A stretch of DNA of 64,000 bases from Polaribacter sp. Hel_I_88 (GTDB lineage: Bacteria; Bacteroidota; Bacteroidia; Flavobacteriales; Flavobacteriaceae): the NCBI RefSeq assembly GCF_000687935.1, contig NZ_JHZZ01000001.1:1612001-1676000 (forward strand). The letters are read 5' to 3'. This document shows positions 25,923 to 34,351 of the stretch, piece by piece (the stretch's first letter is position 1; the number at the start of each line of letters is the position of its first letter). Made by a program: the position numbers and the translations under genes. Below the pieces are notes generated by a model. That model ran no database searches. It saw only the letters and a program-made list of their open reading frames with translations, and was not told where the DNA came from.

Positions 25923-26732
25923 ATGAAAGACAAAAGAATTTTATTTGTATCGTCTGAAGTTGTGCCTTATTTACCAGAAACAGAGTTGTCTAAAACAGCT
26001 TTTGCCTCTGCTAAAAATGCCCATTCTAAAGGAGTTCAAACCCGTATTTTTATGCCAAGATATGGTGTAATTAATGAAAGAAGACATCAATTACATGAGG
26101 TTATTAGGCTCTCTGGAATGAACCTAGTTGTGAATGATATAGATATGCCTTTAATTATAAAAGTAGCTTCTATTCCTAAAGAAAGAATGCAAGTTTATTT
26201 TATAGATAATGAAGAGTATTTTAAAAGAAAGGCCGTTTTTACAGATGAAGATGATGAGCTTTTTGAAGACAATGACGAAAGAGCCATTTTCTTTGCAAAA
26301 GGAGTTGTAGAAACTGTAAAGAAATTAAACTGGGCTCCAGATGTTATACATATACATGGCTGGATGGCATCTTTACTACCTCTTTATTTAAAAGAATTTT
26401 ATAAAGAAGAGCCTTTATTTACAGAAAGTAAAATTGTTACTTCTTTATATAAAAATGGTTTTGAAGGCGAATTAAATTCAGATTTGGCTGAAAAAGTACA
26501 ATTTGATTTAAATAATCCAGAAAAAATAAAAACGATACAAACACCAAATCATAATAATATTTTAAAAAGTGCTATTGAAAATTCGGATGCAATTATTCAT
26601 GGAAGTGAAACAATTGATGAAGATTTGGCTTCTTTTATAGAAAAACAAGAAAAGCCTGTTTTAGAATATCAAGAGGAGAACCTAAAAGAAGCTTATTTAA
26701 ATTTTTATGCTGAATTAATAGCAGCTAATTAA
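25923..26732 (+). CDS. Half-length glycogen/starch synthase-like protein
   Basis: 269 residues from the ATG; a TTG 9 bp upstream is also in frame. It corresponds only to the N-terminal Rossmann domain of GT5 glycogen synthases (KRILFVSSEVVPYLPETELSKTAFASAKNAHSKGVQTRIFMPRYG, later WAPDVIHIHGWMASLLPLYLKEFY). The usual KTGGL substrate loop reads KTAFA, and the whole C-terminal GT-B domain is missing. Typical enzymes are about 480 residues. Catalysis in isolation is doubtful. The short form appears to be normal in Flavobacteriia rather than a local truncation. Confidence 0.75.
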   Translation: MKDKRILFVSSEVVPYLPETELSKTAFASAKNAHSKGVQTRIFMPRYGVINERRHQLHEVIRLSGMNLVVNDIDMPLIIKVASIPKERMQVYFIDNEEYFKRKAVFTDEDDELFEDNDERAIFFAKGVVETVKKLNWAPDVIHIHGWMASLLPLYLKEFYKEEPLFTESKIVTSLYKNGFEGELNSDLAEKVQFDLNNPEKIKTIQTPNHNNILKSAIENSDAIIHGSETIDEDLASFIEKQEKPVLEYQEENLKEAYLNFYAELIAAN

Positions 26733-26742
26733 TCGTTTTACA

Positions 26743-28311
26743 GTGAGAAATTTTATTAGAAGAAGTGTTTATATAAGTGTTTTTGTATGCTTATCAGTAG
26801 CAATAGTATCTTGTGAAAAAGATTTTACAGATATTGGATCGAACGTGATTAGTAATGTGAAGTTTGATACCAATGTTGATTCAGTTTATGTTACTGCAGA
26901 AAATAGTCCTTTAGTCAGGATTCAATCAGATAATATAGGTTTAATAACACAACCTCAACCTACGGATTTAAATCAATATTTATTGGGTGTATATGCCAGC
27001 CCAGACTATGAAAAATTAGAAGCTTCTATTGTTTCTCAATTAGCAATTTCACCAGGTTTACAAGTTGTAGATGATGCAGATATTACAGATACAACAGATG
27101 TTGTTAGTGTTGTTGATACGGTTTTTTTAAAATTACCATATCAAGTAAGTTTAGACGCAGATGGAACAAAATTTGAAATTGATTCTGTGATAGGTGATAA
27201 AACCAAACCTTTCAATTTAAATGTTTACAGGACTAATACTTTTATTAGTCAATTAAATTTAGCAGATCCAACAAAGACAAACAAGTTTTTTTCTGATGCT
27301 GATTTTGAAAAATTAGGAGATCCATTAAATGATCAACTTAATTTCCCTTTTACACCTAACGAAAATGATACGATATTAGTTGTTAATAGAAAACTGTTTG
27401 ATGGTTCCATTTATAAAAATGACACTGTTAGATATACAGCCTCTGCAACAAGTACAATTCCTGTTCCTTTTGCTAGAATTCCCTTAAACAAAGAAACTTT
27501 TAAGAATTTATTTTTAGATAAATACGGAGAAGCTGAATTTTCTTCCCCAGCAGCTTTTAACGATTATTTTAGAGGAGTTATTTTAGAGGCTTCAGGGAAT
27601 GAAGGTTCTTTAATATCGTTTAATTTTATTAACCCTAATGCAGATTTAAATCCATCTATTGAAGTTTATTATACAAATACCGTTTTAAATAAAGGAACAA
27701 CGGATACTTTAAAAACGGTAAGAAAAAATAATTCTTTTCCTTTATCAGGTTTTAGGATTAACACCTACAAGATGGAGGAGAAAGTATATACGGATAATAA
27801 TACGATAAAAATACAGGGAACTGCTGGTAGTGAAGGCAATATTACTTTATTTGATCAAAATAAAATAGACGAGTTAAAAGCCAAAAATTGGTTGATTAAC
27901 GATGCTACACTAACTTTTTATGTAAATAAAAATGCTGATTCAGAGAATCTTCCAGAAAGATTATATCTTTATAAGAGTAATCAAGTTGGTTCAAGTACTG
28001 TATTTACTCAAATAAAGGATGCCTATAGTGAAATTGCATCTGGTGGTATTCTTGGATTTTTAGACGCAGATGGAGAAAGCTATTCTTTTAAACTTACGGA
28101 TTATTTATCTGATATTTTAAGTGGAGAAATCACCTATGATTCAACATTAAAATTAAAAGCCTTTAATCCCTCAGATTTACCAAATTCTACCAGTGATGAG
28201 TCTTTTAGAAATTATAGCTGGAATCCGAAAGCAGTTACAATTTTTAATAATACATTAGCAAATGGTGATAAAAGACCAATATTAAAAATATCCTATTCAG
28301 AAAAAAAATAA
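26743..28311 (+). CDS. DUF4270 family lipoprotein
   Basis: 522 residues starting with GTG, 10 bp after the preceding gene. A lipoprotein signal ends at Cys24 (VAIVSC), followed by EKDFTDIGSNVI, the hallmark of DUF4270 proteins that lie next to glmS in Flavobacteriia. The body is beta-rich. It is likely exposed in the periplasm or on the outer membrane, with no assigned function. Confidence 0.85.
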   Translation: MRNFIRRSVYISVFVCLSVAIVSCEKDFTDIGSNVISNVKFDTNVDSVYVTAENSPLVRIQSDNIGLITQPQPTDLNQYLLGVYASPDYEKLEASIVSQLAISPGLQVVDDADITDTTDVVSVVDTVFLKLPYQVSLDADGTKFEIDSVIGDKTKPFNLNVYRTNTFISQLNLADPTKTNKFFSDADFEKLGDPLNDQLNFPFTPNENDTILVVNRKLFDGSIYKNDTVRYTASATSTIPVPFARIPLNKETFKNLFLDKYGEAEFSSPAAFNDYFRGVILEASGNEGSLISFNFINPNADLNPSIEVYYTNTVLNKGTTDTLKTVRKNNSFPLSGFRINTYKMEEKVYTDNNTIKIQGTAGSEGNITLFDQNKIDELKAKNWLINDATLTFYVNKNADSENLPERLYLYKSNQVGSSTVFTQIKDAYSEIASGGILGFLDADGESYSFKLTDYLSDILSGEITYDSTLKLKAFNPSDLPNSTSDESFRNYSWNPKAVTIFNNTLANGDKRPILKISYSEKK

Positions 28312-28337
28312 AAAGAACTAACTAAAAAAAAAGTGCA

Positions 28338-30194
28338 ATGTGTGGAATTTCAGCTTACATAGGTTATAGAGATGCCTATCCAATAGTTATTAATGGTTTA
28401 AAAAGATTAGAGTATAGAGGTTATGACAGTTCTGGTGTCATGATTTATGATGGAGAAAAAATGCAACTTTCTAAAACCAAAGGAAAAGTTTCTGATTTAG
28501 AAAAAATTACGGACGCAGAAGAAGAAAGAAAAGTAGGTAAAATTGGAATGGGGCATACACGTTGGGCAACGCATGGAGTTCCTAATGATGTAAACTCACA
28601 TCCTCATTATTCTCAATCAGGAGATTTAGTAATTGTACACAATGGTATTATTGAAAATTATGATACGATTAAAAAGGAGCTAATTACTAGAGGCTACACT
28701 TTTAAAAGTGATACAGATACTGAAGTTTTAATCAACTTAATTGAAGAAGTTAAAAAAACAGAAGGTTGTAAACTTGGGAAAGCTGTTCAGTTAGCATTAA
28801 CAAATGCTGTTGGAGCTTATGCCATAACTGTTTTCGATAAAAATAGACCTAATGAAATTGTTGTAGCGCGTTTAGGAAGTCCTATTGCAATTGGTGTAGG
28901 AGATGCTAACAAAGAGTTTTTTATAGCATCAGATGCTTCACCTTTTTTAGAATATACAAAAAATGCCATCTATTTAGAAGATGAAGAAATGGCAGTTGTA
29001 AAATTAGGGAAAGAAATAAAAGTTTTTAAGATAAAGGACGACTCTAAAGTAGAGCCAACTATCCAGAAACTTCAAATGAGTTTAGATCAAATTGAAAAAG
29101 GTGGTTTCGATCATTTTATGTTGAAAGAAATTCATGAGCAACCTAAAGCAATTACAGATACTTTTAGAGGTAGAATGTTAGTGGAGGAAAATATGATTAA
29201 GATGTCAAGTATCGATGATAATCTTGATAAATTTTTAAATGCAAACAGAATTATTATTATTGCTTGTGGTACCTCTTGGCATGCAGGTTTGGTTGGAGAA
29301 TATCTTTTTGAAGATATGGCTAGAATTCCTGTAGAAGTAGAATACGCTTCTGAATTTAGATATAGAAATCCAATTATTACAAATAAAGATGTTGTAATAG
29401 CAATTTCACAATCTGGTGAAACTGCAGATACTTTAGCAGCTATTAAACTAGCTAAATCAAAAGGAGCTTTTGTATATGGTGTTTGTAATGTTGTAGGTTC
29501 ATCTATTGCAAGAGAAACACATTCTGGAGCTTATACACATGCAGGTCCAGAAATTGGAGTTGCATCAACAAAAGCATTTACAACACAAATTACTGTGTTA
29601 ACTTTAATAGCACTTAAATTAGGAAAAGCAAACGGATCTTTAGCAGACCATACTTTTAAAGATTATCTTAAAAAGATGCAATTAATTCCTAGGCAAGTAG
29701 AAAAATTGCTGAAAATTGATGAGCATGTTAAAAGTATTGCAGCTGTTTATAAAGATGCAACCAACTGTTTGTATTTAGGTAGAGGTTTTAACTTCCCTGT
29801 GGCTTTAGAAGGAGCTTTAAAATTAAAAGAAATTTCTTATATTCATGCAGAAGGATATCCAGCAGCAGAAATGAAACATGGTCCTATTGCTTTGATTGAC
29901 GAGAATATGCCAATTTTTGTGATTGCCACAAACAGAGGTCATTATGAGAAAGTAGTAAGTAACATTCAAGAGATAAAATCTAGAGCTGGTAAAATTATTG
30001 CAGTGGTTACAGAAGGAGATACGCAAGTAAGAGAAATAGCAGATCACGTAATTGAGGTTCCTGATACAGAAGAGGCATTAACACCTTTATTAACGACTAT
30101 CCCTTTACAGTTATTGTCTTATCATATAGCAGTAATGTTAGGTAAAAATGTAGATCAACCTAGAAATTTAGCAAAATCAGTTACTGTAGAGTAA
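28338..30194 (+). CDS. glmS: Glutamine-fructose-6-phosphate aminotransferase (isomerizing)
   Basis: 618 residues. The N-terminal glutaminase domain starts MCGISAYIGYRDA with Cys2 as nucleophile after Met removal and includes RLEYRGYDSSG and GHTRWATHG. Two SIS domains follow (IIACGTSWHAGLVGEYLFE; ISQSGETADTLAA; LGRGFNFPVALEGALKLKEISYIHAEGYPAAEMKHGPIALI), and the end is LAKSVTVE. It makes glucosamine-6-phosphate for peptidoglycan and lipopolysaccharide. It is probably in one unit with the glycogen synthase-like and DUF4270 genes. Confidence 0.97.
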   Translation: MCGISAYIGYRDAYPIVINGLKRLEYRGYDSSGVMIYDGEKMQLSKTKGKVSDLEKITDAEEERKVGKIGMGHTRWATHGVPNDVNSHPHYSQSGDLVIVHNGIIENYDTIKKELITRGYTFKSDTDTEVLINLIEEVKKTEGCKLGKAVQLALTNAVGAYAITVFDKNRPNEIVVARLGSPIAIGVGDANKEFFIASDASPFLEYTKNAIYLEDEEMAVVKLGKEIKVFKIKDDSKVEPTIQKLQMSLDQIEKGGFDHFMLKEIHEQPKAITDTFRGRMLVEENMIKMSSIDDNLDKFLNANRIIIIACGTSWHAGLVGEYLFEDMARIPVEVEYASEFRYRNPIITNKDVVIAISQSGETADTLAAIKLAKSKGAFVYGVCNVVGSSIARETHSGAYTHAGPEIGVASTKAFTTQITVLTLIALKLGKANGSLADHTFKDYLKKMQLIPRQVEKLLKIDEHVKSIAAVYKDATNCLYLGRGFNFPVALEGALKLKEISYIHAEGYPAAEMKHGPIALIDENMPIFVIATNRGHYEKVVSNIQEIKSRAGKIIAVVTEGDTQVREIADHVIEVPDTEEALTPLLTTIPLQLLSYHIAVMLGKNVDQPRNLAKSVTVE

Positions 30195-30200
30195 TTTGTT

Positions 30201-30431
30201 TTGATGTTCTAAAATAGCGTTACAAAATTAATAAACTAAAGGTAGTGATTTTTTATCACTGCCTTTTTTCTTTTTTGTACGATTTTCTTTTGCTTGTGAA
30301 TTTGATTAGGAGTTAGCATATAATCAGACAAATGAGGCCTGTAATTATTATAGATTTCGATAGCGTTTTGAACTATTTTTCTTCTAACATTTTTTAAAAT
30401 GTTGACTGTAACATTATTTCAGGACGCGACA
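30201..30431 (-). mobile_element. Internally deleted IS3-family remnant with both ends (MITE-like)
   Basis: Read on the minus strand, 30210-30390 matches the 3' end of the transposase remnant at 34090-34260 (QNAIEIYNN...RPHLSDYMLTPNQIHKQK). Both termini are visible as an inverted pair: TTCTAAAATAGCGTTAC at the left (to 30223) and GTAACATTATTTCAGGACGCGACA at the right (30408-30431). About 1 kb of internal sequence is missing. It lies between glmS and the alginate locus. Confidence 0.7.
30241..30269 (+). terminator. glmS terminator located inside the IS remnant
   Basis: GGTAGTGAT (30241-30249) pairs with ATCACTGCC (30255-30263) with one G-T pair and a 5-nt loop, followed by TTTTTT. The hairpin is made of transposase coding sequence from the deleted IS copy. 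Confidence 0.7.
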
Positions 30432-30478
30432 TTTTTTTATATATACTTATCTCATTCTAAAATAGTATCCTATTTAAA

Positions 30479-32857
30479 TTACTCTTTTAACCCAATTCTT
30501 TCTTTATCATTATTCTCTTTTAACAAAGGCGATTTTTTACTTGGAATAAAAAGAACATCATCATCCCATTTTGGATTATTATAAATTAAATCTTCATCTT
30601 TTGCACCTTTAGATGTTTTTACAAATCCACTATTATGAATCAAACAGTTTGTAATAAAGTTATAATTTCCTTTTAAGTCTATAGGTGCTTTTTGTTTGTA
30701 ACTGTTTTCAAAAACAGTATTCGTAATCTCAACTGCATAAATTCCTGTTGTTTTTAAGAAGTTCCCCTTTTCTTCATTATTTACATTGCTAAAAACACAG
30801 TTTGTTACTACTAATTTTCCTCCAGGAATATCTTCTAGAGGTGTATTTCTAATATAGTTTACAGCTTCTTCTTCAATATCTTTAAAAACTGAATTTTCTA
30901 AAATAATAATATTGGCATTATAAAAACCGACTTCATCTTTATCATAAGATAAATTAAAACCTCTGTAGCTATTATCGAATCTCGAATTTTTAAAACTTAA
31001 CGTATCTGCTTTTGTACCATTATAGGCTTTAAAAATTGCACCTCCGTCTTTATTGTTGAAATTTTTAAAAACCACATTATCCACAAAAACACTGTAAAGA
31101 CCTCCTTCATTTTTGTCTGGTGAAACTATTGCATATTTTGGGTTTGAAACTTCACCATCAATTATAACATCACTTAAAGAAAATTTTACCCCTTCATTTA
31201 CTCTAAAAAAGTAACTAATTGGTTTTTCTAAATCTTTCATTGCTGTTAAGATTGATGCACCTCCTTTATCACCTTTAATCGTAATATTTTTGTCAATTTT
31301 AATGGTTTTCTCAAAAATATACTCTCCAGTTTGTAAAATAAGGGTAGCACCAGCAGCAGCTTTAGCAATAGATTTTCTTAAAGATTCAACACCAGGTTCC
31401 ACAATAATATCTTCTACTTCAATAACTGGAGCAATAATTTCTGGTTTCCAACCTGGGCCAGCTCTTAATTTTAATGCTTTGGGTAAATCTGTAGCATCTA
31501 AATTAAAAGCTCCAACATTAAATGCCGTTCTTTTTGAACCATTAATATCTTCTTCAGAACTTTTAGCGTTTATTGATGCAACTAACAAATCTGTATTATC
31601 TGCAGTTGGAATAGGAACATTTTGAAAATCTTTAAAAGTTATTTTAGTTGATGTAAAACCTTTTTCAGAAGTACCATTTGCATCTATATAATTGTTATTA
31701 AAGTTGATATTTGCAGATTCATCAACAAAAATCACGTTTTTATTAGATGTATTATTAAATACTAAATTGTTGGCAAAATTAACATTTGTAGGTGCTAGAG
31801 ATTTTTCATCATCTTTACCTTCTCCAAATGAAATTGGTCCTGAATTGATGATGGTATTATTTTGGATATCAACATTTTTAACTTGTTCGTATCTATTTAA
31901 TGGCGAGTTTGGCACACCATTCATAAGTACAATTGAGCCTCTATAGCCATCACCTAACAAACCTATCATTAAATTATTTCTGATAATATGTCCAGAATTA
32001 ATTACTCTAATTCCACCTGTTTTAGATACTCCATTACCAAGAAATACATTTCTTTCTACTAAAGCATTATCTCCATGTCTTAAAGTTAAAGCTCCTTTAC
32101 TTCCCAAAAATAAATTGTCTCTAAAAATATTATCTCCAGATTTGTTAGAAATTATTTCTATTTCCCCATCACAACCTGCAAATATGTTTCTTTCCACTAA
32201 TGTTTTAGAAGATTTTTTGGAATTTGCACTTGTACCAATTCTTATCGTTTCTCCACCATTTGTTCCTAATTCTGGCCTTACTCCAAAGTAATTATAATCA
32301 ATCTTATGATTATTCTCTATATGTTCATCACCTTTTAACCAAACTACAACTGTAGTTCCAGGACTCATTTTACCAGTAAAATTATTGTGATCTACTCTGT
32401 TATTTTTACCCCAAATATCTACCCAGTGATTATTTATACCATCTTCAACAGCAAAATAAGAAATTGTTGAATTGGTTAATCTACAATTATTAGCAAATTC
32501 TTTAGAATTTTTTCTAAATTGAACAACAGATTTGTAAGTAGACAGACCATCTTTAAACCATAAACCGCTAACAATTATATAATTACCATATATATTTAAA
32601 GTGGAATTTCCAGAAATAACTACTTCTCCAGCATTTTCTGCTTTTACAATTATAGGATTATCCTCTGTTCCATTTCCATATGCATTAAGTTCTACATCTT
32701 TCCAAGTTCCATTTTGTAATACAATTGTAGTTCCAGGCTTTGCTGTTTTTATAGCTTTATTATATTCTAAAATACTAGAAACTAGAAGTTCTTGGGCATA
32801 TCCTTTAATTGAAAGTAAAGAAATAATAAAAGTAAATATTAATGTTGTTTTTTTCAT
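30479..32857 (-). CDS. PL6 family alginate lyase, secreted
   Basis: 792 residues with a cleavable signal peptide (MKKTTLIFTFIISLLSIKGYAQ). A right-handed parallel beta-helix PL6 catalytic domain (about 25-450) has the calcium and catalytic set of characterised PL6 enzymes in the same spacing: Glu232, Glu234, Lys239 and Arg260 (EIEIISNK...LTLRHGD). A second beta-helix domain fills 490-792. PL6 enzymes cleave alginate, often polyG or MG blocks. It is transcribed alone from a promoter covered by two TTGGTAAACCAA operators and bounded by IS remnants and tRNAs. Confidence 0.9.
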   Translation of the reverse strand: MKKTTLIFTFIISLLSIKGYAQELLVSSILEYNKAIKTAKPGTTIVLQNGTWKDVELNAYGNGTEDNPIIVKAENAGEVVISGNSTLNIYGNYIIVSGLWFKDGLSTYKSVVQFRKNSKEFANNCRLTNSTISYFAVEDGINNHWVDIWGKNNRVDHNNFTGKMSPGTTVVVWLKGDEHIENNHKIDYNYFGVRPELGTNGGETIRIGTSANSKKSSKTLVERNIFAGCDGEIEIISNKSGDNIFRDNLFLGSKGALTLRHGDNALVERNVFLGNGVSKTGGIRVINSGHIIRNNLMIGLLGDGYRGSIVLMNGVPNSPLNRYEQVKNVDIQNNTIINSGPISFGEGKDDEKSLAPTNVNFANNLVFNNTSNKNVIFVDESANINFNNNYIDANGTSEKGFTSTKITFKDFQNVPIPTADNTDLLVASINAKSSEEDINGSKRTAFNVGAFNLDATDLPKALKLRAGPGWKPEIIAPVIEVEDIIVEPGVESLRKSIAKAAAGATLILQTGEYIFEKTIKIDKNITIKGDKGGASILTAMKDLEKPISYFFRVNEGVKFSLSDVIIDGEVSNPKYAIVSPDKNEGGLYSVFVDNVVFKNFNNKDGGAIFKAYNGTKADTLSFKNSRFDNSYRGFNLSYDKDEVGFYNANIIILENSVFKDIEEEAVNYIRNTPLEDIPGGKLVVTNCVFSNVNNEEKGNFLKTTGIYAVEITNTVFENSYKQKAPIDLKGNYNFITNCLIHNSGFVKTSKGAKDEDLIYNNPKWDDDVLFIPSKKSPLLKENNDKERIGLKE

Positions 32858-32961
32858 AAGATAAATTTATAAATTGAACATAACTTAATTAATCAAAAAG
32901 TAAACCAAATTATATAAGAAGGAATTTAAAAATAAAACACAGGTTTATTACTCTATCTTTT

Positions 32962-32991
32962 TTGGTAAACCAATTTGGTAAACCAAATATA
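32962..32991 (-). promoter_or_regulatory. Alginate operator pair overlapping the PL6 promoter
   Basis: Two perfect TTGGTAAACCAA sites start at 32962 and 32975, spaced 13 bp. On the minus strand the -7 box TATATTTG (32984-32991) shares its last bases with the nearer site, 105-135 bp upstream of the start codon. A bound protein would block RNA polymerase. Confidence 0.8.
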
Positions 32992-32997
32992 CATAAG

Positions 32998-33056
32998 TTT
33001 TATAAATAAATAATTTTATATTTAATAAGCACACTAAAAATTATTTATTTATAAAA
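32998..33056. repeat. Perfect 20-bp inverted repeat, AT-only
   Basis: The arms at 32998-33017 and 33037-33056 are exact inverted copies (TTTTATAAATAAATAATTTT on the left) separated by 19 bp. It lies just upstream of the PL6 promoter and away from any stop codon, so it is not an ordinary terminator. Confidence 0.65.
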
Positions 33057-33148
33057 TTCATAAACAGCTCATATTAAAATATATAAAAACTATTATTTTT
33101 GCACCTGAAAAGAACCTTAAAAAAAACAAACAAAAAAAACAAAAAGTG

Positions 33149-33179
33149 TTTGCCAGATATATAAAACTTGTTATATTTG
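33149..33179 (+). promoter_or_regulatory. Promoter of the tRNA-Gly/tRNA-Leu unit
   Basis: TTTG at 33149-33152 and TATATTTG at 33172-33179 with a 19-bp spacer are a full match to the Bacteroidetes -33/-7 consensus, 45 bp upstream of the mature tRNA-Gly. Confidence 0.8.
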
Positions 33180-33224
33180 CATCGCTCTAAGAAACAGAGC
33201 GCATACGTTCATAAAAATAAGACT

Positions 33225-33296
33225 GCGAAAGTAGCTCAGGGGTAGAGCATCACCTTGCCAAGGTGGGGGTCGCGGGTTCAAATCCCGTCTTTCGCT
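33225..33296 (+). tRNA. tRNA-Gly (GCC)
   Basis: 72 nt with a 7-bp acceptor (GCGAAAG/CTTTCGC), D-arm AGCTCAGGGGTAGAGC, anticodon stem ACCTT/AAGGT around GCC, and T-arm GCGGGTTCAAATCCCGT. The CCA end is not encoded. Confidence 0.95.
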
Positions 33297-33319
33297 CTAA
33301 ACCTTTTATAAAATTTCAT

Positions 33320-33405
33320 GCTGAAGTGGTGGAATTGGTAGACACGCTGGACTTAAAATCCAGTGGTCAGTAATGGCCGTGCGGGTTCAAGTCCCGCCTT
33401 CAGTA
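33320..33405 (+). tRNA. tRNA-Leu (TAA)
   Basis: 86 nt with a long variable arm. The acceptor is GCTGAAG/CTTCAGT (first pair G-T), the anticodon stem CTGGA/TCCAG has the loop CTTAAAA (anticodon TAA), and the T-arm is GCGGGTTCAAGTCCCGC. It is co-transcribed with tRNA-Gly. Confidence 0.95.
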
Positions 33406-33409
33406 CAAG

Positions 33410-33447
33410 AACCGTTGTTAATCTTTTGATTTTCAACGGTTTTTTTG
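33410..33447 (+). terminator. Terminator of the tRNA unit
   Basis: AACCGTTG (33410-33417) pairs with CAACGGTT (33434-33441), followed by a T-run, 5 nt after tRNA-Leu. Confidence 0.88.
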
Positions 33448-33479
33448 TTTTATCAAAAATTACAATTTTAAGAACAACA

Positions 33480-34272
33480 AAAAACCAAGTGTTACTGATA
33501 CCTATGGCTTACTTGGGGTAAATAGACAGGATTATTATCCAGCTATAAAATCATTACAACAAAGACAAATATTGAGTTTTAAGGTTATAGAACTTGTCAA
33601 TCAAAAGCGTCTTTTAATGCCAAAAATTGGTGCTAGAAAACTGTATTATTTATTAGAAAATCAGTTAAATTTTCTCAGATTTGGAAGAGATAAATTATTT
33701 AAAGCAAATTATTTATTAATCAAACCAAAGAGAAAATATTATATCAAAACAAACTCGTATCACAGGTTTAGATTTTACAAGACCAGAACAAGTTTGAGTA
33801 AGTGATATTATCTGCATTGGAAAACAGGAAGAACCCAAGTTATTTAGCCTTAATAACAGGTGTTTACTCTAAGAGAATTATCGGATATAAAGTTATAAAA
33901 GTTTAAATGTAGATGGTTTTTTATCCGCTTTAGAAATGGCTCTAAAAAAGATAAATTATAAAAATAAACCTGTAATTCATCATTCTGATACAGGTTTACA
34001 ATATTGCTCAAATGAATATCAAAAAATATTAGATAAACAAGGATTTAATATTGATAAATACGATATATTTATTAATGTTAAAAGAAAATTAGTTCAAAAC
34101 GCTATCGAAATCTATAATAATTGCAGGTCTCATTTGTCTAATTATATGCTAATTGCTAACCAATTGCACAAGCAAAAAAAATCAAAAGAAAATCATATAA
34201 CAAGAAAAAAGGCGGTGGTAAAAAATTGTTACCTTTAGTTTCTAAATTTTGTAACGTTATTTTAAGACGTCA
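33480..34272 (+). pseudogene. Degenerate IS3-family (IS150-like) transposase and right end
   Basis: Fragments of an orfB transposase appear in shifting frames. They are TYGLLGVNRQDYYPAIKSLQQRQILSFKVIELVNQKRLLMPKIGARKLYYLLENQ, then LDFTRPEQV-stop-VSDI, and then NVDGFLSALEMALKKINYKNKPVIHHSDTGLQYCSNEYQKILDKQGFN joined directly to KLVQNAIEIYNNCRSHLSNYML. Of the catalytic DDE triad, the two Asp regions remain (VSDI, HHSD), but the segment with the Glu is deleted. There are several frameshifts and in-frame stops. The right terminal repeat GTAACGTTATTTTAAGACGTCA lies at 34250-34271. No left end is recognisable. Confidence 0.88.
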
Positions 34273-34291
34273 CAAAAAGTCCATTAAAAAA

Positions 34292-34322
34292 GGGTTTACA
34301 ACTCTTTTAAAGTTGTAAACCC
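34292..34322 (-). terminator. Terminator of the susC-susD operon
   Basis: GGGTTTACAACT (34292-34303) and AGTTGTAAACCC (34311-34322) form a perfect 12-bp stem. On the minus strand it is followed by a T-run (A-run at 34286-34291), 30 bp after the susD stop. Confidence 0.88.
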
Positions 34323-34351
34323 AATATATAAACAAATTCAAATAATTAATA

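Larger units (their letters stand above)
32858..33224. other. Intergenic region between the PL6 gene and the tRNAs
   Basis: No gene is visible in these 367 bp. From left to right the region holds the PL6 leader, a weak half-operator near 32900, the tandem operators and -7 box (32962-32991), a perfect AT-rich inverted repeat (32998-33056), a TATTTTTG box at 33094-33101 and the tRNA promoter (33149-33179). Confidence 0.7.

Noticed and set aside
33225..33405. tRNA genes as an att site of a prophage or integrative element
   Set aside because: No integrase, no phage genes and no duplicated tRNA 3' end were seen in the window. Only IS remnants are present.
33572..34238. Two apparent small genes downstream of tRNA-Leu
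   Set aside because: They are pieces of one IS3-family transposase, joined by matching IS3 sequence in other frames and broken by frameshifts, a stop and a deletion, so they are reported as one pseudogene.
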